Assembly (NCBI GenBank): GCA_026120035.1
Contig: JALRME010000005.1
Span: forward strand, 372,001-436,000
DNA: 64,000 nt
Source: Coleophoma eucalyptorum
Lineage: Eukaryota > Ascomycota > Leotiomycetes > Helotiales > Dermateaceae
Direction of reading: 5' to 3'
Shown here piece by piece: positions 20,952 through 34,400 of the stretch. The notes beneath the pieces were generated by a model. It saw only the letters and a list, made by a program, of their open reading frames with translations, ran no database searches and was not told the DNA's origin. The translations under genes were made by a program, and so were the position numbers. The number at the start of each line of letters is the position of its first letter. Position 1 is the first letter of the stretch.

Positions 20952-22694
20952 CGCTGCTCTCCAAACCAGGCCGATATGTCGTTATGGACAATGCAATACT
21001 AGGGTATCTTAGTCTAATATGGCGGGTGGATATGTAAAGAGAGAAGTGATGAAAGAAGAGGAAGAGGAAAAGAAGGGATTGGCCTCGAGCAAGGCTATTA
21101 TATACCAGTGCCAGATCCTCTCTTCAAGCTAGTCACACCAGATCTCGACCATAGAAGTCCCTAGCAACACCATGAGTATACTAACCAAGTCTTAGCTAAC
21201 AAAAATCTAGCGTTGCAACTCAAAATCTCTACTTTCCATGCTATCTCTCGCTGGCTCAAATAAAAATCCCTAAAGATAGAAAGCTAGAGATGCAAAACGG
21301 GAGTTTCCCTCCGTGAAGTCTACCCAACAGATCATTTCAGGTGTTCTATTACCTCCAAGTGACGATACCATGGAAAAGTAGCGTAATCTTGAGTTTAGCT
21401 AGGCAACCTACTTCAAGTTTGTAAGCGCCTTATGGAGAAAAGCCCGAGGTGGAGTCTGAAGTTCAGCTATTTCTATTTAGACTTCTAAACCAATCTGCCT
21501 AGGCATATCCAGTTGGCTGGCAGGAGACTTATCAGAATGGGAAGTGCCTCACTTCATGGAAAAAGGAGCATTGGCATGAAGGCCACAAAGCAGGGGATAT
21601 TCCACTTCGTTAATTCAAAATTCATTGACAACGACTAAGACCTAGCTACTTCACCTCTTCAAATTAGCTCAATTTAACCGAATAAAGCGACTGAATAACC
21701 AGAAAGCTTCACGAAAAGAGACCCAGCCGTGAGGCGACTAATATAACGAAAAAGAATTCAGAACTCAAATTCGCTCCGATCGTAGCAGACATCCATCGCT
21801 GACACACTTGCTTTTGCACCCACATCTTTCATCTCATCAACTTCTTCCTTTCCCTTCACTCGTTTATTCACCAGGGTCGTCCATCGTGCCTGAGATGGTA
21901 CATACTCCAACATATAACAGACATGGGTACCGTTCCCAACCATAGCCGACATCTGCCTGCTTACAGAAGTTTCGGCATACTATCCACTGTTGCTATTGAT
22001 TCAATCTGTGTTTTCTTATCGCCCTACCATAAATGAAAAGAAGACTTAAGTATGACTAGGTCGCGATAAGAAACAACAGAGCAGAGGCAAAGAAAGACTA
22101 AGCGGAGTACATTAAACCTAGAAAGCAAAGAAAAGGCGTGAAAAGAAACAAGGAAGAAAACCAAAAGGCCAAAGGAAGGGTCAGATCAGGGTGAAGGTAT
22201 AATTTATACGAGGTGGCGCGCTTTGAATAAGGGACAACACGAAATAATTGTAGAAGAGCAGGTCATAAAATTCAAGGACAAAATATTCAGATTAAAGATA
22301 AAGTCCGTATACCCGAAGCTTAAGAATAAGAGTGAAGCGCAAATGAATAGTCTCAGAAGCCATCAAGAAATAAATATGCAAGTCATAAGATGGCTAACGC
22401 GTGATAAATGATGGGAAGGACAATTCCGTTTCTCCTCTTCCCCAAGAAACCAGAAATACCATGTTTACTACAGAAAGATGAAGATTTCTGTGTCTCGCCA
22501 GTGAAGGCTTTGGGGTAATGTCTTTTTTTTAGCTTTTTCCCGAAGTGAAAGGGTATCGAACGAGAAAATCAAAATCGGAAAGGAAAGACTAAAAGCAAAA
22601 AAAGAACGCCGGCTATGTTGTGTACTAGAAATAATGATAAATTAAAGAAAAGGACGTGATATGATGGATGTGAAATCCAGCAAACCAAATTGAT
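20952..22694. other. Spacer with A-rich stretch and a doubtful small frame
   Basis: The first part is the coiled-coil gene promoter. An ATG-started 64-codon minus-strand frame at 21952-21758 (MSAMVGNGTHVCYMLE, ending DRSEFEF) is the only candidate; it has no recognised domain and might be random or a terminal exon. From about 22000 to 22680 the plus strand is purine-rich with many AAG/AAA runs. The end adjoining 22695 is the 3' flank of the WD40 gene. Confidence 0.5.
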
Positions 22695-25600
22695 CTATAT
22701 CATTCCTCCTTCGATGTGATTTACGGTGCCATCTCGCAGGGTAGAATTGGATGCTGCGAGGTTCCCCGTGCTCCCAGCCGGGGTATTATTGGCACTTCTG
22801 AATTCTTGGGCCCAGATTGGCTGCACACTTTCGTAGGGGCTTGTCTCTTGAGGGCTCTTCGTGCGTTCCAAGTGTGGCGAGGCGCCGTTCTTGCCACGGC
22901 TTGCACTTCGAAGGCGTTCGGCTGCGCGAGAAAACCGTGAAGAAATGCTATTATCTACCTTCTCCGAAAAGCTTCGGCCACGATTATGTTGACTGATTGG
23001 AGGCCCGCTTGGTCCGCTGATTGAAGAGTGGCGGGTATGCCCGGGAATTTGCAGTGGTGGCACTTCAGGGGACTTGCTAGTGTGCTCATCATCATCCATA
23101 ACAATCTCAATCACTCCAGATCCTTGAGAAACCCCCGAAACAATCGAATTGGTGTTTGGGTTGCTTGGCCTATACAGAGGAGCAGGTGGAGGTGGAGGAG
23201 GAACGACTAAATGCTGGAGCTCCTTCAAAATCGGAGGCATGGGAGGTGGAGGCGGTGGAGGTGGAGTAAGGTCGTTATTGGACGGATTGATAGGCTGAGA
23301 GCCAGCTTCAATTGTCTCGTCAATACCACCCATCATACCCACTCCGGGGGAATAAATAGGCGAATTATTCCGGGTCTCGTACCCCAACTCTCCCGGCTGA
23401 GAGTATCCAGGAATAATCTTACGTGGAGATTGGAGAGGCATCATGCGATTACCTTCATTTGCACGAGAAGGACGCTGGCTGCTGGGAGGTAGAGCTGCCT
23501 GGAATGCCGGATGTGTTGGCAACGCTGCAGGTAGCGGACTTGGGGAGGGCAGAGGTTCTTCGGGCACTGGTGCAGACGCAGAACGAGGAGGCAAACGGCG
23601 AGGTGCAGCTTGGTAAGTAGTCTTGGGTAACAAAGGAGGCAGATTGCCGAAAGTTGTACCAGGTAGGTTGCTCTGTTGTGTAGCAATCCAAGGAGGGCCC
23701 AATTCGTATTTGACAGGAATCTGAGGCACATCTGGAATATCATTGCCGTCTGGATCATATTTTGGATGACGCATAGCTCTTGGGGTCGCTGGCAACCCAA
23801 TCTGCGGAGAACTGGAGGATGCATCTCTCAGCTGGTTCAAGTTAGTGTTGATTGTACCGGGAGAAGTGGTCGAGCTGCGAGGAGGTGGCACAATCTGTTG
23901 TCTTAGAGGAATTGGCTCGCCTGGAGTAAAAGTACGGTTATACTCAGGGGAGGTTGATGCAGGTCGATAGAGCGTTGGCGATAATCTAGCAAGCTCTTCA
24001 GGATGGACGATAGGAGGAACAGAAGGTCGGCGAGCAAGTGACCTTCTCCGCTCCTCAAGCTCACGAGCCGCTTGCTCTTTCTTGAGCTGACGCTCCAACA
24101 TCAATTCACGATTGCCTCCCAACTTTTGATCTGAGTATGCTCTGGTATGCTGTGGCCGTTTTTCACGAGTATGGTTGCGAGTTTTGCTTGCATCGCGTTC
24201 ACGATGACGACTCGTTGACCTATCCTGACGTCTTCTGTCTGGTGATTTATCACGATGAGCACTGGAACCTCGTACTTTGAGATCATTCATTCGGCTCGTG
24301 CTCCTGTTACGAGATCTAAACCTCTTCTGCTCCTCAGAGGTGTTTTTGAAATCATCATCGTCGTCGTCAGCTTGGTAGAATTTATGCTGTGGTGACATGG
24401 GAAGCGGGGACGAAGGCGATCGCATGGAAGAGCCTTCACGACCTTTACTTCTACCTCTGGCATCAATCATTGTCAATCTGACAGGTGATTCGGGGCTGTT
24501 TCGACGGCGGCTGGTATTACGACTTGCCACACGACTAGCTGGTTTGCTACTGGGTTGGACGCGCACTGTGCGTTCTGGGGACAATCGGCGAACACGACTA
24601 GATGGTTTGCTTGCCTTTTCTCTTGTTCTACTTTCATTTCGACTTTTCCGAGAAGTAGAAATGGGTGATAAGGCAACATCGTCACCGAAGCCTACAGCGC
24701 CAAGATCTCGTAAATCTTCGGGCGACATGGGGAGAGGAGAAGTAGGTGATCTTTTTCCTGGCTTGATATAACGCCCATGAACTCGGCCGCGGTCCTCTGA
24801 TGCCTCTCGAAGTTTCGCTTTGCGGCTAGTGCTGCGTGTTCTGCTCGATCCAGTACGATCACGGCTTCGATGGGTACGCTGTTTCTGAGCATGATGTTGC
24901 GCCGATTCCAAACTGCTTATGTACTGGTCTAAGCTTCTTCCCGTTACCACAGGGCTATTTGTGCCTCGAAAACTTCGCTCGCTTGCAGTAACTGTAGGAC
25001 TTCTACCAGATGCTGTCGCAGCCGCAAGGGATGCGGTCAGTGAACGAGAAGTATCCCTTGATCGTGAGGTCAGAACCGTATGCCTGGAAGAAGCTGCTGA
25101 AGACCCTGGAGATGTCATGTAATCACCGGTTATGATAGACTCCATAGGGGGCCAATGGATCTGCAGACCATCTGGCTTCCGGTCGCGTGATCCATTCCTG
25201 GTTCGCGCGTTTTGTTTACTAGCTGTGAATAGCTCAGGAGATGGCGACGGAAGAGTAGCGGGGAACTTGTGCTCTTTTTGCATCATCGGACTAGCCGTGG
25301 AAGCTCTAGGCAAACCTGCTGCGTAGGTTGTAGCAGTCAATTGGAACACCTCGGGTTGAGATGACTTTCGCTCATGAGCCCGGGCAGGCCGAGAATTCTT
25401 CTCCGCGTCCGACCCAGAATCTGCAGGTGTAGGGAGCTTTGCCTCCTTTGACGGTCGAAGAGGCAAAACATCGGAAGGCATCTCCCCGATGGATGGAAGA
25501 CGTTGTCTTGTAAACCCTCCAGGTGTGGCGGTTCTAGCAGATGCGGGAGTGTTATAAGCACTTCGAAGACCAGGACGTAAAAATGCGGTATGGGCGGTAT

Positions 25601-28454
25601 CACCGTCCCCAGGAGATAAAGCAGATTCTGCTATAGGTGTAACACCATTTCCACCAACTGGGGTTCGGTCATCTTCGCCAATGCCAAAAAACTTTGACTT
25701 GCCAGCCTTGTCACCAAAGCTCGTGATTAGTTTTAGGGCCGATGTCTTCGCAATGCTCCGTTGAGGACCTAGAGAACCAGGTGGCGACAAAGGGGGACTA
25801 AGTATCTCAGGAATGCTCTGGCTCTGTAACTTTGAAAAGGTTGCAGCCTGGGCTGTTGGTGAGGACCATGGCTCCGAGGACTCTGATCCAGTACAAGAGA
25901 AGCATCGGATCGCGAGTTGTTGTTGGCTGTGTTGAACGGCCCATTCCCCCCATTTCCTTACTAGCTCCGCTTGTCTTTGCCAATCCTGTGGGAATTCTAG
26001 AGCAGTCAAGATCAGTGCTTCCATGTAACGCTTATGTGAAACATAGATCTCAATAGCATCATTCTGATCTCCCATTCCAATCATAATAGTAGCAGCAGTA
26101 TGGACATCACCCTTCTCAAGAAGACGTTGCACGTATGCGCGAGCGACCTTGGTCTGTGAAGCCTGACCACCAATGCCACTCAAGGCCAACAACATCCAGT
26201 CTGATGAAGTCATGGATTCAGAGCTTGTGGTCATAATGTCAGTATCAATATCACCCAGCCATTTGGCAAGGAGAACCCGATTGGTAGAGCCTAATGGATG
26301 ACGACTCATCTCATCTTGAATCAAGGTCTCCGGCTCGCCATCCCAACCGAATATTGTGCTTAGCATCTGACGACGAAGGTCGTCATTAGTTAGATGCGTG
26401 TTGTCGAGAACTTGAGGATGACGATAAGGGATATCGCTTAATCTGGTCTTAGTAAACTTGAATAGATCAACAACTTTGTTGTCGTCGGGGCTGCGCAGAA
26501 CCTCTTGACGTAGACGGGATGCCTTTGGCCTGTTTCTTGAAGACGAGGCATTAGAGCGAGAGCTAAGGCTGCTGGTAGATAGACTGTCGCGGGTGGAGGC
26601 TAGTGATGGCGTCTGAGCAGAGTGCATGGAAGAACCAATAGACATGGTTGTGCCCTCACTGTAGCCACCCGATAGGACAGAGGAGTGTTTTTTGTATGGG
26701 CGAGATCCTGCCGACGACCTTGATGTCGAGGATGTTTGGCTTCGGGATGAGACTGGGCTCATTGTATCAGCACGGTATGTATCCGCACTACCTCTGTGCT
26801 CCTCCAGCTTATCCATCTCCCTGGCGATCCTTGCCAGTGGCGACATATGATCCTCATCACTCTCAGACACGTCAACATTGACGGGTATTGATGATGCTTC
26901 TGTGTCAGCAATATGGCCCTTAGCCGCTGACCTATCCCTCTTCTTCTGTTCCTCAATAGATACTGGAGGTGAAGGTGGTAGAAGATTGGCTGGATGTTGA
27001 ACATTCGCCACCAAGACAGGTGGGGAATTGAGGTCGAACTGCTGTGCGGTGTTATTGCGACCCAACGTGAATAGTGTGGCGCCTGGCCCATAAACAGCAA
27101 TCCCTCGTACGTCTCCTAGAGTCGGTACATTCTCATAGGTAACGTGCTTTGTCTTAACGTCCCATGACGATGTTTCTCTGATGAGGCTGTGTCAGTAATG
27201 TGTTGCTAAGCGCGCGCATGGGGATTCATGCAGGTCTCGCAGGGTCAAAGAAATTTGTCCATCACATACCCTTCTGAATACTGAACTATGCGCCCATTCT
27301 TTGACCAGCCTAACCAGTTAGGACCTGGTTGGTAGTTTTCTGTCCTTCGTAGCACTCGAACGACCTTTGCAGGATCGGTACTTGTTGGTGATTTGGCAAT
27401 GCTCCAAACTCGGAGATCTCCGTCGTGTGTTTGGGTAGCAAGCATATCTGACTTCTGACGGGACGAAGACGCATGCCATGCCAATGTAACAATTGGTGAT
27501 GGGCCTCTTGAAGTAGTTAAGTTATGGAGAATGGTAAATCTTGGTTGTAACGCCGCAATTAGAAGCGAGCCATTTGCAAAACTGTGCCAGTTAGTCAAAG
27601 TACCAAATTGGAAGAAGTATGATGAACTACGTACCCAATTGCGTATGTTCTACAATCTGCAGCTGGTGCTAAAGCAGTTATCGGTATTTGATCAATTGTT
27701 CTCGCAGAGATATGTTCTGATGTTGTTGGCTCAAAGAGTATGACATTTCCTTGATTGTTGCCTGTGTAAAGTTAGAAATTGAAGCGCTATATATCAGGGA
27801 ATAAGCTCTTCAACATACCAAAAGCAACATTGCCATTCTTCATCCATGCTGCAACGGTCAGATTATCGTAAGAAGCAAATCTTGCAACTTCATCTCCCGT
27901 CATGCAGTCCCACACAATAGCAGTCATACCAACATCGTAGCTAACAACCAATCGACCTGCCCCCTTCTCACTAACTGTATCCACCGCTAGTATTTGTATG
28001 TCTGCTTGATGCCTTGAAAATCTACGTTCGATCGTTAAAGTATCATGGTGTGCACAAACGACCGAATTCCCTTGCGCATATAACAGCATAGAGGCCGTGG
28101 CGGCGCATGGTTCAAAGTCGCGAGCGACATCTGGAAGACCTTTCGGGCCCATACTGACTTCAGCTAACGTCGCCAATCTACCTTTCGAAGAAGTTCCTCC
28201 AGAACTCATCGAGAGCGAGCGATTCCTCGCAAGTTGGCCGCCGGTTCCTGTGGACATGGCGACAATGATGACCTTGTGTTCTGCAAGCACGAGCGGAATT
28301 GTCAGTCGGCTGGCCGCATATAACTGAAGGGCACATACAGGGTACCTCCGAAGCCCGAGCTTGGAGACCCGATGCGTTTTACAGACCGTGGGAAGTTGAG
28401 AGGTACTTACAGCTCTTTTAAGGTCTCCTGCCGCCACGACAGCGGGTTGTAGTC
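22695..28454 (-). CDS. Giant WD40-domain, Ser/Pro-rich protein; start codon not resolved
   Basis: About 1818 residues from the first exon I can support. Exons: 28454-28411 (5' end unresolved), 28309-27819, 27761-27635, 27581-27270, 27177-22695, all GT-AG and phase-consistent. N-terminal 350 residues are a WD40-type beta propeller (ADIQILAVDTV, MTAIVWDCMTGDEVARFASYD, FANGSLLIAAL, DGDLRVWSIA, SSWDVKTKHV). Then come a roughly 300-residue helical part (LDNTHLTNDDLRRQMLSTIFGW, LALSGIGGQ, LEKGDVHTAATIMIGMGD), a very long disordered Ser/Arg/Pro region with SR-like stretches, a PPPPPPPPMPP tract followed by VVPPPPPPAP, and a conserved-looking tail SSRFSRAAERLRSASRGK. A WD40 propeller followed by helices and a proline-rich tail recalls the Sec31 layout, but I do not recognise Sec31 motifs. 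No in-frame ATG precedes the first exon, so an upstream exon probably exists. Confidence 0.8.
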
Positions 28455-31400
28455 CTGCAGAACAGGGCTGATCACGATCCACGCCCAATCCTTTATCAAT
28501 GGTTACATGGATAGTTGGCTGGCAAAGAAGCGCTCTTCGAAGCTAACAGTCCCGACCAGATCCGACTAGATGGATCCGTGAGTGCTACGGATATGCGCAA
28601 ACGGCTGCTTTGCGAGTGGTTTGATATCCTGCAGGTCGTATATTTTAGTTTGAATATACAGAACGACAAAATTTCAGAAGAGGAGGTGAGTGAGAAGGAG
28701 CAAGGGAAGTGGTACGTCTTGGTTGCACGGGACCTCGTGGGAGCTAGCTCATGAAAAGGTACGCAGGAGGGATGTTCGCCTCGTGGATGGCTGGGCCTAA
28801 CGACAGGACAGGAGGGAGACTACAATGGGCGCTTGATTAGGGGGCCAATGTAGATCTTGCAAGCTTCCTACAAATGGAGACAGGAGCTTGAGGATCACAG
28901 TGGTAGAGGAGTATATGGCTTTTCATTGAGGTCCGAGAACGTTGCAAGAGCAGAGCGCCTAAAAGAGGTGCTTTGAGCTGTCAGTGGAGGAGCCGGCGAC
29001 ACAATTAGATGTAGAACTCCAACCGAAGTCTGGGATCTCATGCGTTTGTGGTCCGGGACATATCTCCATGCATCGAGTAGAAGGTCGAAAATGCAGGCAA
29101 GGCAAGCCACTGGCAGCTCTACTGAGAGGACCCTGATAGTGTGGAGTAAAGCTACAGCATGCTAGCAGGCCAGCCGGGCCAGCATTGAGTACTAGTCCCA
29201 TTTATAAAGTGGCTCAAATCACCTTGGAGATGCAGGGAAGCGAAGCCTCAAAGGGCAGCAAATGCCTCGAGCTGCAGCAATGGCAATGTCGAAGAACCAT
29301 GCTCGGCACATTGGCAGCCTACCAACGGCTTCCATCACATCACCGTCAAAGCCACATCCTCGTGGGACGATCAACTTCACCGCGGTCTCCTCGCCAGAAG
29401 GGAAAGCAAAGAAGTCAAGCAGAAGCGCCTAGACGAGGTGCAAAGACAGAAATAGCTTGCAGGAGAGCAGGCCAGGCCAGGAGCCGTTATTCTCGGCGTG
29501 GCAGTGACCGTGACTGAATCCAGCATATACAGAAGAGATCGCGGTCGCGTCGTACTCTTCCACACTCGATCTCGCTGGGCCGATGGCATGGTGAACGAGC
29601 GACGATTTGATGAACGGTCGACGCTGACAGCCAGTTGGAAGCGGGAGAGGGATGTCGTTGGCAAGCGAAGGGATGGTCGTCGCTAGCGCCAGCAGAAAGA
29701 CAGCGTCTCTGCGGTGTGGATGGCTGGTTCACCACCGCACGCATGCACAAGCTGTCACAAGCATCCACGAATCACCGCCACGATCACCCATACAGGGCCC
29801 AGGGTGCGCGCCCTTTAGGTTCGCTGCGCAGGAAACCCCGATGCGACTAATCTAAAGACCAGCGCCTACAAGTCACTTGTGAGTGGTACGGAGGAACTTT
29901 GCTGCTGGAACCTCGACGTCGTCTTTTATCGTCCTCGTATGAGTGCCCCAAGGACGCAGGCTCCGATTTGTTCCACTTTCTCTTCGAAAGGCCGTTCATC
30001 TCCGCGCTTCTGTCGTGACTCGATCATTCGAGCCGTCATGGCCAATTGTCCCTGGAACAGATATTGCGGCCGGAGTCGACCGTGTCACGAGCTCTTCTGT
30101 TCCTTCCAATGCCACGAGTACAAAGCCTTTTGTAGTTCACGCAGGCCATCATGAAGTACTCGGTACCCTACAGAATCGTAACCTTGAGCAGGCAGGACAA
30201 GGCGGGCATCAAGGAGGGGTTTGCATGCTGTATGGCTTGTATTCCATGTACATTAACAGCCCTGCCAACCTACATCCTACTTAGTTCCGTCACTTGCAGA
30301 CCGACAATCCAGAATATCATGTCTAAAGGACGAAATCGTCAACAGCAGTACAAGAACGAGAGCAACAATATCAATAGTCTCGCGCCGAAGCGACCCGGCG
30401 CAGTGGTTGATCCTGTTAAAAGACAGAGAAGGTCAGGTAGTGCAGAAATCTCTGTGATTTGATGCATGAACGAAGCATGACCCCTTCCCATTTCTGCTCT
30501 GTGATTCAAAATCCACTGTCCTCCTCTCGGAAATGTCCCCTCGTTCCCAGGCCAGCCCGAGACGTCGTTTTTCATAATGTACGCACTCGTTGTTATCGCA
30601 GCATTGATATTGATATTGGAGTGGCGAATCCTCAATCACAATCACATCACAATCACCTAGACCGAGACCGTTGCAGAGCTTGCCGTCGCACCTTCATCTC
30701 ATCACCTCCAAATCCTATCTTAATCACATCTCGAATCTGCACGCGCATTCTATTCCCTACCTGAATTCTGCATCCCATTGGCAGGTGGCGTCACATTGAT
30801 TGTCGCCTCTACTGTACAACATCAAGAGGCTCTCCCGTCTGCAAGGGTGTCCGAGCTCAGCACCACCCATGTCTATAGTGTTGGATGCGACTGAGGACCA
30901 GCAGAGGGCCAACAAGAGACCCAGCAAAGACAAATTCTCAATTGGCACCAACCAGGGGAAGAAAGGGATTCGAAGAAGAGGAAAAGGAGAAGGAGAATAT
31001 TTTACTCAAACGTCAATGTGCAGCAGGTCGCAACAAGCCAGACCAATGGCGGGGTATTTCTTCCTGACATGTATGTGATGCTTCTTCATGCAAGCACTTG
31101 AACACGACTGATTGTCTGACGAGTTGCAGTACCGCAATATATCCCCAACCTTCGTCACACAACCTTCAGCCATGTGTTCATCGTCATTCGTCTCGGTCGA
31201 AGGAAGCACATACAACTCAATTGCCAGAGCTGCAGTGCCTGGAAATCTATCATATTTTATGCGTTCATCTGCAATGCATTAACAACACACCACCTTTTTC
31301 TACTGCCTTGCTTTACCATCCGGGGAAGCCTTCTCACCACATCCAGACGCCAGTTCCTGACCCAAAAGATCGAAAGATTAATCAAATTGACTTCTGGAGG

Positions 31401-34400
31401 GTGTGCAAGACCTTTCCTTGCCTACCTCTTTGCTTTTTTGAGCTATCTGATTCTTGCGCCTGTTCGTCTATGTAGAGACTGGCATGGGAATTCTTCTCTC
31501 GGTCTTTTCCCTGCTCCCTTTCTTTCTCTATTTCTGCGGTGAACTAAAAGATCGTCACCGCCCCTCGCCTTATCCCACGTTTTCCTTAAGTTGCTCGTGG
31601 CACCAGCCCGGAGGTAGATATCTTATCATACTTATCCTTTCAGCCACTTCATTATAAGGCCAACACATGATCTAGAGACTGCGAAGACGATGGGAAATAA
31701 CTTCAGGCATCAATAACTGCAAGATTTGTTGTTCTTGATCTATTTCCGACTGATTTATAACATCAATCACCAGTTTCAGCACTCCCACATCTCCATAAGC
31801 CTATCCTCGTTTAGAGAAATCTACTCTTCATGTATGCAGATCAGACTTGGTAATTGTCCTAAGTAAGCCTCATACCTCAAATCAACCCAACCGTGCCCTA
31901 CCAAATCTTCAAAACTATATCAGTTATGAAGCCACCTTCCTATTCCAGTTCATCACACAACCGTCTCATTCGTTAGGACCGCGTGACATCCTGTGAATCA
32001 CTGAAATCTTGATGAAACCCCTGGTTCATCTGATATTCTCCGGCCTACATATGCAGTCAGCGAGCGGAATTGGCACTATCCGCGTGGATAGGAATAGCTG
32101 CAATTTTTCGATTAAGAGATTTTGTCGCCGATATTTTCTTGTGAGCGCTTGCGGGTTGAACGTTTTGATGTCTCTTCAAAGAATTGGGTTTCGATTTTGA
32201 GAGCACCTCTCGGGGGAATCAATCTTAATGTGGTTGCACAAAATTCTCTTCAAAAATCATAAACTCGCTTTTCGTGCCTAGCTAGGCCTGGGCCAGGTGT
32301 TTATAGTGTAGTTTTCTCCTTGTTCATTGCGAGCCTGGTTTGTCTCCTTTCACTGCTGTGCTTGGTTTCAGTTATTGTTCCTTACATGTCTGGACTTGTT
32401 GATCCTTTCATGCCATCGTGCAACCTTGTAACCTGATTATACTTCATCTATTATTGCTTGAAATTATGTATCTTGGCGCTGTTTATTTATTTACCTTGAA
32501 AAGCCTTATGTCTGCTTGGCCTTGCTCTTATGCTTCACCGCGTCGATTCTTAACTACACTCGTATCACACTATGATTTGTTGATTCTTACTTTCTGTTTT
32601 GGTTGTACCTGCATTGATATAGTAAGCAAACCTATCCATGTGACCAGCTTACTACCGGATTGCCTGAGATGCCAATACCGTGAATAACACCTCTCTTCCA
32701 CACTCATAGCACATAATTCTCTCAGTTCCTGCGCTGCAGCATCGCTGAATATGATATCAATAAGATACAGGCCGATATCCAAGGCGCTGGTAACACCACT
32801 TGGACTTCTTTAGCCTGTTTATCTGCCACCAGTACAAACCATGCTTAAATGCGGCGCGCTTGTTTCTTGTACTTCCCCCTATTTCCTAAGTAGATCTACA
32901 TAGCCTACCTGATTATAGCTATTCTTTCTTTAAGTCTCAAAGCATGCTTTAAGAAACTAAGTTATCCTTTATTAGGCAAGCTTTGAAGTCTAGTTGTATG
33001 CTACAGTTTTAGAGTTACAAGTTTTGATAAGATGTCTATGTTGAACAATCTGCAGATCTTTGGCCATTTGCTTACTTTCTTCCGGTCTTGTTGTCTTTAG
33101 AGATAGTACAGATCTTCAGATCACTAGGCTTCGAGTACAATAGATTTCAGCCCAAATAAGACTCTTGTTTATCGGTAGGAGTTTTGCTGTACGGAAGTAG
33201 CGGTAGTTAACTTAGATAATCAAATTCTTCTCTAACCCTTCTTGTAATTCACTACAGGTAAGAGAACAGCAAGAGCTTTAACCAGACTTCTAAGTTACAT
33301 GACAAGAAAGAATTTCCCCACTGTATATTTACTTCCTTTTCTAATTGTTATTTTGTTTTTCTCTCTCATTGCCTCTATAGCTTTTGCTATAAAACTATAG
33401 CTACAACTTACCGTAGATAAATTAGAAATCCCTCTTAAACTATTGGTTGAGCTAAAAGGACATAGAGTTAAAGTGCACTTGTAAGTTGAAAAATTCTTAA
33501 TTTGGGATAGACTATAAGCGTCCTGCCTTCAGTACTTGACGGACACCTAGACCACAAACAAAACCTAAGGCATCCCATGGCTACTTGTCTTCTAGAACTA
33601 TTTCATTTTATATATAAGAAGGGAATCAACAAACGTACTAGTCAGACCTTTTGGTTACCTTACAGGAAATAATTCTTTTGATTATATGTTCCCTTTCCTC
33701 TTGTCTATTTAGACCACAGACTACTTCATTCTGATGTAAAAGAAGTTGCAATTATCGTAAGTTAGACTTTCTCTTACTTGTCTTCTACTCCAAATACAAA
33801 AGAACAGCCATAAGAGGCTTGATCGGGCTTTTGCTTTATATCATAACATGTTGCAAGAAAATGACATAGACTTTGAAATGCATTTGTAAGTTGAAAAGGT
33901 CTTGGTTGAGACAGGCTGTAAGAGTCCTACCATAAATACTTGACTAACGTCTAGGTTTCAAGTAAAGTCTATCATACGACTATTTGACTTCCAATATATG
34001 AAGTCCTTTGTTTAAATGTTTACTTTCCACTTCTACTCTTGTTTAGTTGTGACCCTTGATTATATGGAGAGCTCTTTACTATAAGGAGGAAGTAACTTCA
34101 ATTACCTCATAAAACAATAAAAGGCCATCTCTTGCTCTCGCGTTCTCCGGTTCTCTTGCTCCTCTTTCATTTCAATACAAGGAAGGAAAAGGGAACAAGA
34201 ACTTTGATCAAACCTCCAAGCTATGATGTAGCTGCAGTTGTCTCAAATAATTTCCGCCCGCCCTACTCTCTTGCTTTTTTACGTACTTTCAATGAGAGAA
34301 AGAAACCAACAAGATTTCACACATATTGCCTATCACAGATCCACTGAATCTGTGCGTAACTTTTGGCCTTGTTTGTAATTACCAAAAACCACGTCCACGT

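Noticed and set aside
21758..21952. 64-codon minus frame between the coiled-coil and WD40 genes
   Set aside because: Starts with ATG but has no domain, no conserved feature and no evident promoter; kept only as a note in the spacer entry.
22200..22690. Purine-rich tract suspected to be a mobile element remnant
   Set aside because: No terminal repeats, no target-site duplication and no coding trace; simple A-rich 3' flank is enough.
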